Below, piece after piece: positions 35,319 through 46,950 of a stretch of DNA of 64,000 bases (position 1 is its first letter; the number at the start of each line of letters is the position of its first letter). The DNA lies in the NCBI GenBank assembly GCA_000697475.1, contig JNEU01001006.1, positions 248,001 through 312,000 on the forward strand. The letters run 5' to 3'. Under the pieces are notes generated by a model that had not been told where the DNA came from, did not search any database, and saw only the letters and a list, made by a program, of their open reading frames with translations. The position numbers were made by a program, and so were the translations under genes. Source of the DNA: Lichtheimia corymbifera B2541 (taxonomy: Eukaryota; Mucoromycota; Mucoromycetes; Mucorales; Lichtheimiaceae).

Positions 35319-37430
35319 ATGTCGTCCGACGAAGAAGAATCCATAAGTTCCACACCACGTTTGCATAGCATGGCCGATGACGATAACTTGGACACTGAAG
35401 GTACTTTACGATCATGGAACGCGTTTACCCACACTCAATGAACCAACGCGTTGGACATACTAGATGCCGCGTCGCTACGCAATTCACCTGCAATGACACC
35501 TACGCAACGCCGAGCATCGTCGTCAATGACACTGGATATATCAGACGACAAAGTAGCAGACGACAACGACACCAAGACTTCGCCTATCCAACAACGCATT
35601 ATCGATTTCTCGGTCAACCCTGCTGCTTTGAATTGCAAAACCTATGATTGTGTTCCATTGGTATACTCAAGTGGAGGGTGGTTGCTCTTTTGTGATATAT
35701 GCTTACCATTGTTTCATGATATATGGGGTAGGTGGCTGCTCTTCATCCAGCACAAATTTATTCTGTTGCGGCAACAAAGTGCTTCCGATGGGTGTTTACT
35801 GGGACCGATGAAGGATACATACGCAAATGGGATTTCTATGCATCGATGAATGGCAAATCAGCGCTTACACAGGCTCAAAGACATCACCATGTCGACTCAG
35901 TAACCATGGTAAGTGCGTATCCATGGAGAATTACTGTATACTCATGTAATGACCTTATAGTCTGGTGTGATATGCTCATGGTGGGAAAACGAGGAACAGC
36001 CAGGTAAAGCAATATGCGTGCGATAAGATAAGACAAAAGTATTAAGCTTTTCCATTAGCGCCTGTCAAAACGGAGCCATCGACAGAAGCTGGATCGACCG
36101 TGCCATCCTCAGCATCCTCGGTTGGAGACGGGAACAAGTTATCACCAGTGTATAGCATGGATGTGCAATCTGAAGCTTTATGGGGCCTGACAGGAATGGA
36201 AAGCGGCAATATCAACCTTGTGACCATACGACATGAGGAGGGCAAGTGCCATCACGTTTTACGCAATCATACGGCACCGGTGTCTGTGCTGCAAATCACA
36301 CCGCAAGAAACAGGCGTGATCAGTGGATCTTGGGATAAATCGGTTTTGGTAAGTGAATCATGTTATTTTATGTATATCAGCAAGGTTAATCTTTTGTGAT
36401 ATAAAGGAATGGGACCTAAACACGGGATCTGTCGTGAGGAATTATGGTGGTCACAGCTCTCAGATATCATCAGCATCATTTCGACCCATCTATAAAACGT
36501 CTTCCTCCAGCAATGAAGGTGATATTGAAACGGACAAATCAACAACCGAAAAAGACACCAGTACGACAACCACTGATCCGCCACCACCACCGTCATCATC
36601 ATCAGAAACGACAAAAGTATACGAGGAAAAGGATGAAAATATCTTCTTGACAACCAGCTTTGATGGTCAATGCTTTATCTGGGATCGGCGAGAACCAGAA
36701 TCAGCTGCAAGGAAACTTGGATTACCAGATAAGACCCCTCCATGGTGCCTTTCGGTAAGGCTTATCACATGATCCCAGCCAAATCAGTTGATATTCATGG
36801 TGAAATTTTAGGCGTGTTGGAGTGCTGATGGATCCAAGGTGTATATGGGAAGACGAAATGGTCAAGGTGAGCGGTTAAAAAAGTCATACCATGACCATAT
36901 TACTTATATTTGTACAAATGTAGTGGACGAATGGGATTATGCAGCACAAAAGTTGATAAGATCTTTCCGGATGCCAGCCAATTCTGGTCCTGTGTCGTGT
37001 GTAGCAAGTATGCCGAATGGGAAGCACATTATATGGTAAGATGCACATGTCCCATGCGTATCCATTTTCCTTTTTCACACTCATTTACCGTTACACGATA
37101 ATCCACAGCGCTTCCAACGACAATGTACGCCTCTGGAACACGGAGCTCGAGTCATCGTTCAACATATACCCTGAAGGAGCAGAGAAGCCAGCCAAGACAT
37201 CCAATAGTATTCCCTTTACAATTTTGCCTGGTCATCATGGTGGATGCATATCGCATATTGGTAAGGGACTTTGTTAGGGAATGGCAACGAGTAGTCACAG
37301 GCTAACAAAAAGGCGTATGATAGTGATTGACCCCACATGCCGTTACATGATTACCACATCAGGGAACCGAGGATGGGATGGTGTATCCACAAACGCATGT
37401 TTGTTTTATGACATTGCTTCGATTGTCTGA
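35319..37430 (+). CDS. SPT8: SAGA subunit Spt8, WD40 repeat protein
   Basis: Multi-exon gene with an acidic start (SSDEEESISSTPRL) and a WD40 propeller. Diagnostic Spt8 blocks are TGTDEGYIRKWDFYASMNGK, LTQAQRHHHVDSVT, VYSMDVQSEALWGLTGMESG, HTAPVSVLQITPQETGV, SGSWDKSVLEWDLNTG, and a C terminus of TTSGNRGWDGVSTNACLFYD. Spt8 is the SAGA coactivator subunit that contacts TBP and regulates its delivery to promoters. A Thr/Pro/Ser-rich acidic insert (KDTSTTTTDPPPPPSSSS) sits between blades in the usual Spt8 insertion place. The last two introns join in phase to the stop at 37428-37430. Confidence 0.93.
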
Positions 37431-37866
37431 AAAGTATAAACGCAAGCTTGTTTACCGATTGCACAATACAACAGGCGATAGACCCCACACATGATTGTAC
37501 TCATGACGAATTAATGCGCATAACATGGGCTCCGCTTTTGCTCACTTGGAAAGGTGGCATTAAACAAAACTGCAATTATCTATACAGTGCACCCATTCCA
37601 TAGAGAAGAATAATGTATCATGACAAGTGAATAAAGAGAAGCAGTAACGAATATATTCCAAAATCATCCGGTACACAGCTGCATTTTATATTACCTTTTT
37701 ATACGGAGCAACAAGTTAGCTGCAGGCCAAGAAGAGAAGGATCAAAAAGCCCAACATGGTTGTGGGTTTGTTTTCTCTTTTTTTACTTTCTTCCTTTCTC
37801 TCCCTCTCACACACACTCTAAGACGCACACACACACACAAACGCACGCACATATATCCCACTGACA
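37431..37866. other. intergenic with CT and CA tracts
   Basis: Pyrimidine-rich sequence (37770-37815) runs into CA-rich repeats (37805-37845) just before the next ATG, a usual fungal promoter/5'UTR composition. Confidence 0.5.
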
Positions 37867-38370
37867 ATGTCATCCACATCCAACCATAATCGCAACTTTG
37901 TATATTTTGAAACAACTCCACGAGCTTATTACGATCACTGCACAACAGCAACACCCAACTATGATTTATACCCTAGTTTATCCCGTAGAATGGGAAACGG
38001 CTACGTACATCGACCCTCTCGACCACCTGTAACTCATGCACAAGATCGACAAGTGAACTTTGCAAGTATGAATATCATACATCGAGGAGAAAGACGAACG
38101 TGGTACAGCCCTCACCCGCTCCTGGACCTGTTTTCACGATTACCGACCTCCGAGCATGACGATGACAGAACAAGGAGGACAACGGCACCCGGTCAAAATG
38201 ATGATACCCACCTTCCACCATGGGATTTGTACCCCCTATTGCTTCGAAACGTAAAATAGACACCCTATGCATTGTTTTGTTACCCAATACTAATCGTGTT
38301 TGTTTAGGTGGAAAACTTTGGTACCGATGAAATGCGGCAGCGGCTTCATCATGCAATGACAATGGTGTAA
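37867..38370 (+). CDS. small hypothetical protein
   Basis: Two exons. The first (37867-38250) encodes SSTSNHNRNFVYFETTPRAY, a Pro/Arg-rich middle and HLPPWDLYPLLLRN. A short intron (GTAAAATAG...TTTAG) joins in phase to VENFGTDEMRQRLHHAMTMV and a stop at 38370, about 148 residues. It is Tyr/Arg/Pro-rich and probably largely disordered, with a more ordered amphipathic end. No domain recognised. The in-phase splice and terminal exon favour a real gene. Confidence 0.5.
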
Positions 38371-38638
38371 ACATACAACAAACAATCATCCCCACCAACG
38401 AAAAAGAAAGAGAGAGAGAGATCTATTCTTTATATAAAGGTCAATATATACATTCATTCGCATATCCCAAAATGGTAGCTTTTGTTGAATAAAATGGAGG
38501 AGCCAATGACACACACATACACATGGAGTAAGGGCTTGTTGGTATATATACATCTAATGTAAGCCAATGTAATATGAACCAGCAAATGATAAAGGCTTCA
38601 CATGGATAGTGGTGGATGGATGATGGGTGGCACTATTA

Positions 38639-38926
38639 TCATCTGGTAACACCCAATGTGTATGTTTCTGACGTCTTATACTGGCTTGCGGCAAGTGAGG
38701 TGGATGTGACGGAAGGATTGCGTTTCAAGAGGTCTGTAAGGGTAGAGGACCATCGAGACTTGTTCCCTTGATGATTGTCAGAGTCAAGGTAGACCCCGTC
38801 TCGATAAACGCTATTGTAATACTCGCGGTCGTGCGATGCGAATTGCGATTGGGACAATCGTCGTTTGGTGTACTTGTTTATCTTGCGTAGGTCGTATTGT
38901 GTCTTGAGCTTTCCAATAAATCCCAT
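38639..38926 (-). CDS. small basic hypothetical protein
   Basis: Single-exon frame of 95 residues from the ATG at 38926, beginning GFIGKLKTQYDLRKINKYTK. It has a basic N-terminal half and a Ser/Thr-rich C-terminal half (SVTSTSLAASQYKTSETYTL) with a central RWSSTLTDLLKRN. No family recognised. It converges with the gene ending at 38370. Confidence 0.45.
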   Translation of the reverse strand: MGFIGKLKTQYDLRKINKYTKRRLSQSQFASHDREYYNSVYRDGVYLDSDNHQGNKSRWSSTLTDLLKRNPSVTSTSLAASQYKTSETYTLGVTR

Positions 38927-39460
38927 GACGCTTTTCCCCACAAGAACAAAATGGGTGAGAAAAAAAGTGAAAGAAGACGAGTACACAAGTATGCAGTCTC
39001 CGTGGAAAATATATGAAAACGGTTGCCGTGGATGATCTTTTTAGAGTTTACCGCAATGTGGCAACTAGTTTTTTCCGCAAAGCAATGCCGGAAGACGCAT
39101 GATCATTTATTCTTTGTTCCGCTCCCCGTGCAATGTCAATTTTAGGAGGTGGGGTTTAATCTGCATATCACAATAAGTAATGCTCACAATGAAATAGGGC
39201 CTTGTACTATCATTCACTTGCTGAGCCACTTGACAACATGACTTGCCATGGTGAAAATAAAATAAAATTCGGACACAGGTATGCTTTAAAGATAACAAGG
39301 AGGCTAAGTTCAAGGGGTGTAAGACAAAGATTAGGGTGGTGCGCGCCGTATGATGAGAAGAAGCCCGCAATATCTAGTCGCCGCTTAATCCTATAAATTA
39401 CTCGTGTTCTGTTGCCAAGAGTGTTACCGGGTTTTTCATCTTCTTTTCTTCTTTTTTGCC
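38927..39460. other. intergenic, divergent promoters
   Basis: Between two divergent small genes. A T/C-rich tract at about 39435-39458 immediately precedes the CYSTM gene ATG. Nothing else recognised. Confidence 0.5.
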
Positions 39461-39882
39461 ATGAGCTACCAGCAGCAATATCCTCAAGGTCAACAACAGT
39501 ATTATGCTCCACCGCCCGGCTACCAAGGAGGGTACGGCGGCCCACCTCCTCAGCAGCAAGGCTACTACCAGCCCGCGTAGGTTTATATCCATTGCGCCCT
39601 ATTCCAAATCAGTATGGATGTACCTGGAAGCTGATTGTGTATTGTTGTATAGTCCTCCTCCTCAAACCATTGTCGTTCAACAACCTCATCAACAAAATTC
39701 GGCTGCTGATGATTGCTGCTGTGCCTGGTAAGTTTGTTGTTTTATTTGAGCCGAGAAAAGGGATGGGAAAAGGGTACACAAAGGAAAATGCCCCGAGTAG
39801 TTTATTTTTTATTCTAATCATGGTCATTTGGATTAGTTTGGCTGGTATGTGTATCTGCTGTACGCTCGATGCACTATGTTAG
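39461..39882 (+). CDS. CYSTM-type small cysteine-rich tail-anchored protein
   Basis: Three exons starting at 39461. The N-terminal part is Tyr/Gln/Pro/Gly-rich (QQYYAPPPGYQGGYGGPPPQ), continuing APPPQTIVVQQPHQQ across intron 1. Intron 2 splits a Cys codon to give DDCCCACLAGMCICCTLDAL and a final Cys, the cysteine-rich transmembrane module of CYSTM proteins. The family consists of short proteins anchored in the plasma membrane by this Cys-rich helix, linked to stress tolerance in yeast and plants. Total length is about 80 residues, usual for the family. Confidence 0.85.
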
Positions 39883-40258
39883 GCGGCGCTCCACGTTGTT
39901 ACTCGTTCTTACTATTACCACCACCACAAGCATCCTATCATAACCCATTGTATTCGCCCCTTTGTTCCGCTGATTAGCTCTACCTGCGCATCATCCATTC
40001 CCTACTTTTCTCTATTTTGTCATACTAGTTTATTAGAATCCGTAATCAAAGATTGTCTAAAAAGATGTAGCTATGGTCTTTCTTTTTTCCCTATTAATAG
40101 TTGTGGCGCATGAGGTTGTGTGTGGTTGTAGAGTGACACCATCAAATGCTTGGCAACGAATGAGATATGTGTAATCGGAGTCGTCTTTGTTTCTCAGATG
40201 CGCGTAATAGGCAACCTGCTTCTTTTGCTCCTCGGAGGTGTGTGTGGAGTGATGTATC
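39883..40258. other. intergenic, BRL1 promoter side
   Basis: No supported gene. A 67-codon minus-strand frame at 40057-40260 is discussed under rejected items. Confidence 0.45.
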
Positions 40259-41316
40259 ATGTCAGCAAGCCTTTTAGGAAAAAAGCGTAAGCTACTACAC
40301 TTATAACCCCTCCCTTCCCTTCCTTTCCCATATTCACCTTTGCCTCATTTCCAGGTTCCTTTGAATCAGAAGAAAAGTCCATTGCAGCAAGCGATCACCC
40401 GTTTACATTTGTTCCTCCTCTTTCACCAGGCCAGAAACTCTTTGATCAACACTATCTCAGTGCTTCATTCACTCGCGATCAACGTACCTCTACCACACCT
40501 CCACATCGCGTTCGACGACGACGATCGAATAGTTCATTAAGGCAGGCAGGGCCAGTAACAGGAACGACAGCAACAAAACAGCCACCAGCATGGTCGAATC
40601 AGCAATCACGTGCTCAAAGTCGAATACCGGCTAACTGGGCCATGTATATCCCCATTGTCTACAATGCACTCGTCGCGTTACCCATCTTGTATATCGTATT
40701 CTCCGTCGTATGGACTTTTAGTAATGATTTCCAAATCAAATCGGAAGAGCATCAAGCAGGTAATTGATAATATAAAACTTGTGACGATCTGCATTGACAC
40801 GATACCCAATTCCAATAGGTGTCTTGCAACAAGTGGCTTCATGTGCAAAGAACTATGAGATCAATCAATGCCATCCTTCATCCCGTGTACCAGCATTAGA
40901 AGACAAGTGCAATTATTGGGAAGCATGCTTGAATCGCAATCCATCCATGATATCAAGGCAGGTGGAAACCATCCAACGATTGAACGATGCTCATTGTCAG
41001 CTAACATGATATCCGTTTAGGAGCAAGATATTCGCAGAAATTGTTGCAGAGACATTGAATAGCTTTGTGGAGCCCATCTCGTACAAAGCAATGGTAAGGA
41101 AGAAAGAAAGAGAGGAGGTTATAGTGGGTAAATGGCTGACATCCTTGGTAATAGCTCTTTTTCAGTATTGTCATTGTTGGTCTCTTTGTCATTTCGAATT
41201 TCACGCTGGCAACATATTACAGGAAGCGATCGAGCATTCATTACTATCATCAACAACTACAACAAACATCAACATCCCCCTCAACAACATCCATTTCTAC
41301 AACAACCACATTATAG
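40259..41316 (+). CDS. BRL1: Brl1/Brr6 nuclear-envelope protein
   Basis: Five exons. A short first exon encodes SASLLGKK and splices through a 66-bp intron (40289-40354) to RSFESEEKSIAASDHPF. After a Ser/Arg/Pro-rich region comes a membrane segment (MYIPIVYNALVALPILYIV). The luminal Cys domain has four family cysteines: SCAKNYEINQCHPS, then EDKCNYWEACLNRNPSMIS. RSKIFAEIVAETLNSFVEPI and a second membrane segment (LFFSIVIVGLFVISNFTL) follow. Brl1/Brr6 proteins act in nuclear pore complex assembly and envelope lipid homeostasis. The intron at 40958-41020 is of GC-AG type; a GT donor nearby would break the conserved block. Brl1 and Brr6 cannot be separated here. Confidence 0.88.
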
Positions 41317-41632
41317 CATTTCCTATCCTTTCCTTTCCCAATTGAACTTTTTATTATAGCTAACATTGCCAACAGCTCTTCATCACCAAATTTTGTATAA
41401 AGATACAGATGAATGTGCGTATACCATGATACATGATGACTCGGTTGATTCGAATTGTAGTTATCCCTTATCTATCTGACACCTCCCATTCACTCAATTG
41501 GTAACGTTCTTCTACAGCAATCAACTATAAGAGGCAACCGACACCTTTAGCATTCAAAGTCCTTTTTAGCTCAAACCCGTTGGGTCTCACGGCCTTTTCC
41601 CCCTCGCCCTTTTCACCTTTTATCCTTCAACT

Positions 41633-42896
41633 ATGACAAAGTCCTTCACCGGTTCTCCTCACACAGTAAGCGATCGTTGTGTTTCAGTCGGGTAGGGGAC
41701 GATAGACAACTAACAAAGTGTGGGTCATTGCAGGACCAAGCTTTGGCAGGTTTTGGTGCCGGCCTTGTGTCTACTGGCATTTTGCACCCCTTGGACGTGA
41801 TCAAGATTCGTTTTCAAGGTACGTGACATTGCGATCTCGGCAGTCTGATTGCTGAGAAGCCTGATAAAAAAGAGGACAAAAAGCTGACTCTATGCACCAT
41901 AGTGGATGCCGCTAAACGATCCGAGCAGCGACCTTTGATAGGTGGAACTATCAAGGCCTTCCGAGATATCGTGGCAAATGAAGGTGTTTTCCGTGGGCTC
42001 TATCGGGGAGTGACACCCAACATAGCAGGCGCTACTGCAAGCTGGGGATTCTACTTTTGGTGGTACGAGACATTGTCTATATTTGTGGAAGCGGGATTGT
42101 ACCTAATGATAATGGCATAAAACAGGTACAGTTTAATCAAGAAACACATGAAGAAGGATGAGAACGGCAAATTATCAGCTCTACAACATTTGATCGCTTC
42201 AGCAGAAGGAGGTAGGTCATAGGGATGATCGAGGAAAATGGGTATACGTGTATTGATCCACCACATCCATACTAGGTGCTTTGACGGCTTTCATGACAAA
42301 TCCCTTCTGGGTGGTCAAGACTCGTATGTGCACTACTACTCGTTATACCCCAGATGCATACACAGGTTTGTGGGATGGTCTTAAGCGACTGGCACGTGAG
42401 GAGGGTATCCGTGGCCTTTATCGTGGTATGGTACCTGCTATCTTTGGTGTCTCGCATGGTGCTATCCAGTTCATGGCTTATGAGGAGATGAAGAAATGGC
42501 GCAATGATATCCGTAAAGAAGATGGTGTCTCTCCCAAGGAAGAGCAAGATGCAAAATTGAACAATACCGAGTACCTTGTCATGGCAGCATCCTCCAAGGT
42601 TTTAGCAACCGTTACCACCTATCCCTATCAAGTGCTTCGTAGCAGACTTCAGGTACCTCGATTTGATAATACACATGCAACCATTTATTCACATAAATCA
42701 TTCGTAGGATCGATCAACAAGAGATACATATTTGGGAGTAATGGATTGCATTCGAAAGATCTCAGCTGCAGAGGGATACATTGGCTTTTATAAGGGCCTG
42801 GCACCCAACATTATTCGTGTACTACCCGGAACCTGTATTACCTTTTTAGTATATGAAAACCTTAACCAATTCTTCAAGCGACATGCTACCGAATAA
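41633..42896 (+). CDS. FLX1: mitochondrial FAD/folate carrier family (Flx1/SLC25A32)
   Basis: Several exons. It has three mitochondrial-carrier repeats, each with a P-x-[DE]-x-x-[KR] signature: [21 protein letters not shown] and [10 protein letters not shown], and RGLYRG-type second halves. The GFYFWWY segment and [20 protein letters not shown] are characteristic of the SLC25A32/Flx1 branch, which moves FAD (yeast Flx1) or folate (mammals) across the inner mitochondrial membrane. The final exon ([20 protein letters not shown]) ends at 42896. Length is about 310 residues, standard for a carrier. Substrate within the FAD/folate group is not resolvable by eye. Confidence 0.9.
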
Positions 42897-43003
42897 TATA
42901 GACTACGATTTATAATAAAGAAACCAAATATTATGCATGTGTCTGCGTGGCTTTATTAAGGTAATCGGGTATGGTTCTCTATAAAAAGATACATCGAAAA
43001 CTT

Positions 43004-44649
43004 TCATTGGGAAAGTTGCTGCATAAATGCATAGCCAACAACGGCCAAAATACATACAACGACAGGCATCCAGGCAACAGAAGATGACTTGGTGACGGCC
43101 TTCGAGGATGTATTTGCTTCGATCCACTGCTCGATCTAATCATGCAAAGGGATGAGTTAACGACATAGATGGCCACGTGCTCGTTTCTTTTCAGCTTACC
43201 CTGCCTACAGCGATCGAGATTTCCATAAAGTTGGGATCATCAGCCTCGTTCTTTTGAGAAATAACTCTAATATAGTGTCTGAAAATGTCGACAACACTGT
43301 CCATGTCTTTGCTTGCGAGGATCAACTTGACAGCTTCGCCCTTGCGGATCTTGATGTTGCGTTCAAAGACCTCCATATTGTTGAAAACGAGTGCGAGAGT
43401 GGCAATAGCCATGGTCTGAGGGATAGCGCAAAAGTTGAACACCGATTGATTGCGCAGTTGATTGAGATACGTCAAGACATCAGGTACCAAATCAAGGACG
43501 TTAAGCACCATGGCGTTGAGACATGCACGTGCCTTGGTCTTGTTCTCGGGCTTGATAAAGTCGGAAAATTCGTCTGCATATTGACCCCAAATCTCACGTG
43601 GCCAGAATTGACGACCTTCTTCAAGATCTTCACGAAAGTCACGAATGATGTTGGTCTTTTGTAGGAACAAGCCCATGTTATTTGAGAGATCCTTGTTTTC
43701 TGCCACTTGGGGCGATTCCAATCCTGAAGCTGAAAACAAATCCGAAAGACCGTAGCCCACCAATCCGGCAACATAGTGGCAATAGAGGTTGAAATCGGCA
43801 ATGGTAGCCACAGATGTATTCTCACGGTGTTCTCCAGCCGCATAATCCGCCATGCCGTTGCCCATACGACGAGTGATGTCGGCAATCACTTTTTGAAACT
43901 TGTCATCCAATCGCAAAAACTCGTCAATCACCACGTCAAAATGGACGAGTAGCTCACGATCCTTCTCATCCGGTCCACCTATTAACATGTCGGTTGTCAA
44001 TTTCTTATCATAGGCTGATGAAAATGATACGTACATTCATGGAATGTCCATCCACGCTGATAGATGATCTTATCGAAGGAACGAAGTACTTCAACTTTAC
44101 GATCCAAAGGCAATGTCATATCGTCCTCAACCGTGTCCAAGCCTCGAAGTACAAGATAGAACAAGCAAATCTACGTGTGTCAAAAACAACTGGCAGCGTT
44201 AGTAGCGGTTCCATATCAATCTCTCTCCCACACCCTCCTAACGCCGATTGCTGTCAAGGGCTCCGAGAATGAAAAAGGCGCGTAAATACGTACATGGATA
44301 CATGCACGCACCTACATACACATCCTCCTCATCCTCCCTCTCGAGCTCACTCCTCCAAGAATAATACTTACAGCGTCGCGAAGCTGATCGTCCAATTCTT
44401 GAATGACGGCTGCGAAACTACGAGAAGTCTAACAACAACGAGAAAAAGAGGGTGTAAGTACTCGTTGCTAGACAACACTATGATCTGTTGTACCTTATTC
44501 AGGAAGTCATAGCATCGGCGCTTGCTTTCATCCTTGGCCAAGTTGTCTTGATGGATCCGGATGTTTTCAGACTTGGGAGCAAATTTGTACGACACAAGAG
44601 CTTGAAGCTCGGAAGGGCGCGTAAGGGATTGGAGAATGGCACTCAACAT
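43004..44649 (-). CDS. ERG9: squalene synthase (farnesyl-diphosphate farnesyltransferase)
   Basis: Multi-exon gene from the ATG at 44649. Conserved blocks are TSRSFAAVIQELDDQLRDA, the first aspartate-rich motif in LVLRGLDTVEDDMT, GMADYAAG, the DFNLYCHYVAGLVGYGLS block, and the second aspartate-rich motif in KTNIIRDFREDLEEGRQFWP. The last exon gives a C-terminal membrane anchor (VAWMPVVVCILAVVGYAF). The enzyme condenses two farnesyl diphosphates to squalene with NADPH at the ER, the first committed step to ergosterol. All catalytic motifs are intact. It converges with the carrier gene, 107 bp between stops. Confidence 0.96.
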
Positions 44650-45227
44650 GAGATGCAGTGAAGGATGCCGGAGAAGAGATGATAAAAGAGCAGCAGCAGT
44701 GGAAGGTACAAAGAGTTCCTCGACAAGTTAAAAAAGGGCACTCCGAAAATCCGCATTCATGGCCCTGCAGTGCTGTCATGTCCTCCTTCGATAAAAAATG
44801 CTCTTTCTATCAATGATCATCATACCTTATCCCTATTCTACATCTACATATCAATTAAATATCCCTATAAAAAGATTCAAAAAGTTATCCGAATCAAAAG
44901 TATTATGCAGCTTTTAACAACGCTCACTCGTTTCTCTAATATGAGCAACATTGAATGATGAACAAATGCGTGGTATCTTAGTAAAAGCGACCTAGACTGC
45001 CATACATAGCACTTTTGTCACAATGCAGATATAGCATTCCATAGTCGATAACACTTTAATAGCTTACGCTTGGATCAGTTGAGATGCTGGGATTATGAAG
45101 AAATCAAGCATGATGTTTGTAGATGTCAAAGGAGGGGTACTTATTCTTTACATACTCTTCTTATCCACCTTTTATAAGCTTATCCCACACATAAAAGTGA
45201 TATATATATCGGTAAAACCCTGCCGAT
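44650..45227. other. intergenic, nothing recognised
   Basis: Upstream of ERG9 and downstream of RRP46. AT-rich; no gene seen. Confidence 0.5.
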
Positions 45228-46162
45228 TTATTCGTTGCTAAGCTGTTGATATTCCTTTTCCTTTTTGCTATTGACTGCCATTCTCAAAAAGTCATGCACC
45301 TTCTCGACCGCATTGAGGCATTTATCATGGCATTCGAAATACTAAAGACAGGGAGATTAGTACAGCAATGAGAAAACATGTTTGGATTGCATACCTGTTT
45401 CTGAGAGAAGTCGCCTCTTGAGTCGGATAATAATATGTTAGGGGTGGCACTAAGGTTGTCGAATGCAAATGTGTGTACGGATGATGCGTTCTATATATCC
45501 CAGCCCATGATTAGCCAATGTCTCAATGACGGGAAGACTAGGGATAGGATGGAATTACCTCGAGTTCTTTGGTTGTTGGATCCATGACAATCTCATTTGT
45601 AATACGGTCTATCATGCAAGACATGGATGCAATCATGAATTTCATTGGGACACCGGCATCCACCAACGCTAAGCTCATTGCATTTAATGATGCAGCGATT
45701 GCCTACGCATCCGTATGAGTATAGCTATCAACATGATATCACGTTATATATATACACTTTACCGATCCATCATCCTTCAGAATCTGCACCACGATTTGTA
45801 TAAGGGTCCGTGGCATCATACCACCAAGAATAACAGGTTCAATGGCCCTCCGTAATGTTTGCTCCATCAACTTTTCCTTTGTCGCTGGCACACCCATTGA
45901 CGGCCGTACAACCACTTCCACAGTAGCCTCATCCATCTTTTCATCACGCAAAGGCACCTCCACTGGACCGAGTACTGACACCATAACAGACGTTTCACCT
46001 ATCACACACGAACGACCACTTAATCGCCAGTTGTCATTTCCATCGTGTAGTAGACGCGTTACCTAGATCAAATGTCGCCGATCCATCCGCCTGATTCAGT
46101 ACGTTTTGTGATGACGAGAAGCTTCGAAGCTGCGTGTTTTCGGTTCGGCGATCAGGTCTCAT
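45228..46162 (-). CDS. RRP46: exosome RNase PH-like subunit Rrp46/EXOSC5
   Basis: Spliced gene from the ATG at 46162. It begins RPDRRTENTQLRSFSSSQNV and continues ADGSATFDLGETSVMVSVLG, the RNase-PH fold start; the G-E-T-S-V core forms across an intron. Then GPVEVPLRDEKMDEATVEVV, MPRTLIQIVVQILKDDGS and AIAASLNAMSLALVDAGVPM match EXOSC5/Rrp46. The C-terminal tail is Lys-rich. The protein is one of six RNase-PH-type subunits forming the inactive ring of the eukaryotic RNA exosome, in nucleus and cytoplasm. Its start lies only 75 bp from the divergent NXT1 start. Confidence 0.9.
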
Positions 46163-46237
46163 TGGGGGGCACAAAAACGGAAGAAGGAAAAAAAGTCTTT
46201 CTCAGCTGTCTCTTTTTCCCAGTTCATATCGCTGCAT
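46163..46237. promoter_or_regulatory. compact divergent promoter, RRP46/NXT1
   Basis: The 75 bp between the two start codons must contain both 5'UTRs or at least both start regions. It includes a purine-rich stretch, GGAAGAAGGAAAAAAAG, and a T/C-rich patch. No TATA-like box was seen. Shared control is inferred from the spacing only. Confidence 0.55.
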
Positions 46238-46892
46238 ATGGAGGTCGTCAGCATCGCCGAAAGAAGCACTGAGCAATTCGTCAGCTTGTTTTACGAACAA
46301 TACGATAAGCAGCGTAATGTAAGCGGCAAGATCGAAATATACACTACATGTCACTCATGGGATCGTTGTTCCACATAACGTACACAGCTGCTTGGCAACC
46401 TGTATCGAGACAACTCTGCCATTTTGTGGAATGGTATGCAATCGAACACTGTTGCTCTAAAAAAGATACTCATACCATGTGTTATAGGCAATGCGTTTTC
46501 AGGTGCTTCTCAGTTTGCCGAGTTTTTGAGTCGTTTACCAGCTTCACAGCATGAAATCACTGCATACGATTGTCAACCTATCGCCGGTACCGTATCACAC
46601 CCACACATGTATCGCAGCAAATGACAACGCGCGGACTAATGATCGGTATCCATAGCAACCATGAATCCTCAAGGCACCTGTGGTATCCTCATCAATGTCA
46701 CTGGCATGGTCAAATATGAAAACAGCCCTGGCAAGCAATCCTTTTCTCAAACATTTATGCTCGTTCCGGATCAAAACCAAGCTACCAACTACTTTATCCA
46801 GAGTGACAACTTCCGGTAAGGCTTTTAACAATGAACATCCATTGATTGACTCCTTATATCAACTCATTTGTATTGTAATCAGCTTTGTGTAG
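46238..46892 (+). CDS. NXT1: NTF2-related mRNA export factor NXT1/p15
   Basis: Five exons from the ATG at 46238. EVVSIAERSTEQFVSLFYEQ is the NTF2-fold first helix, followed by YDKQRN|LLGNLYRDNSAILWNG, FSGASQFAEFLSRLPASQHE and AYDCQPIA. Then QGTCGILINVTGMVKYE and QSFSQTFMLVPD, ending QSDNFR-FV. The fold and length (about 135 residues) match NXT1/p15, the partner of the NXF1 mRNA export receptor. The NTF2 paralogue that carries Ran-GDP is an alternative, but the INVTGMVKYE and SDNFRF blocks fit p15 better. The presence of p15 rather than the yeast Mtr2 form is expected outside Saccharomycotina. Confidence 0.85.
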
Positions 46893-46950
46893 TAGTAGCC
46901 ATACCCTGTATATACAAAAGAACTAAAAGCATTTAATGACATGTGTGTGT

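Noticed and set aside
40057..40260. 67-codon minus-strand frame with a charged, protein-like middle (EEQKKQVAYYAHLRNKDDSD)
   Set aside because: It lies head to head with the BRL1 start, no additional exon fits and no family is recognised; left as a low-grade possibility.
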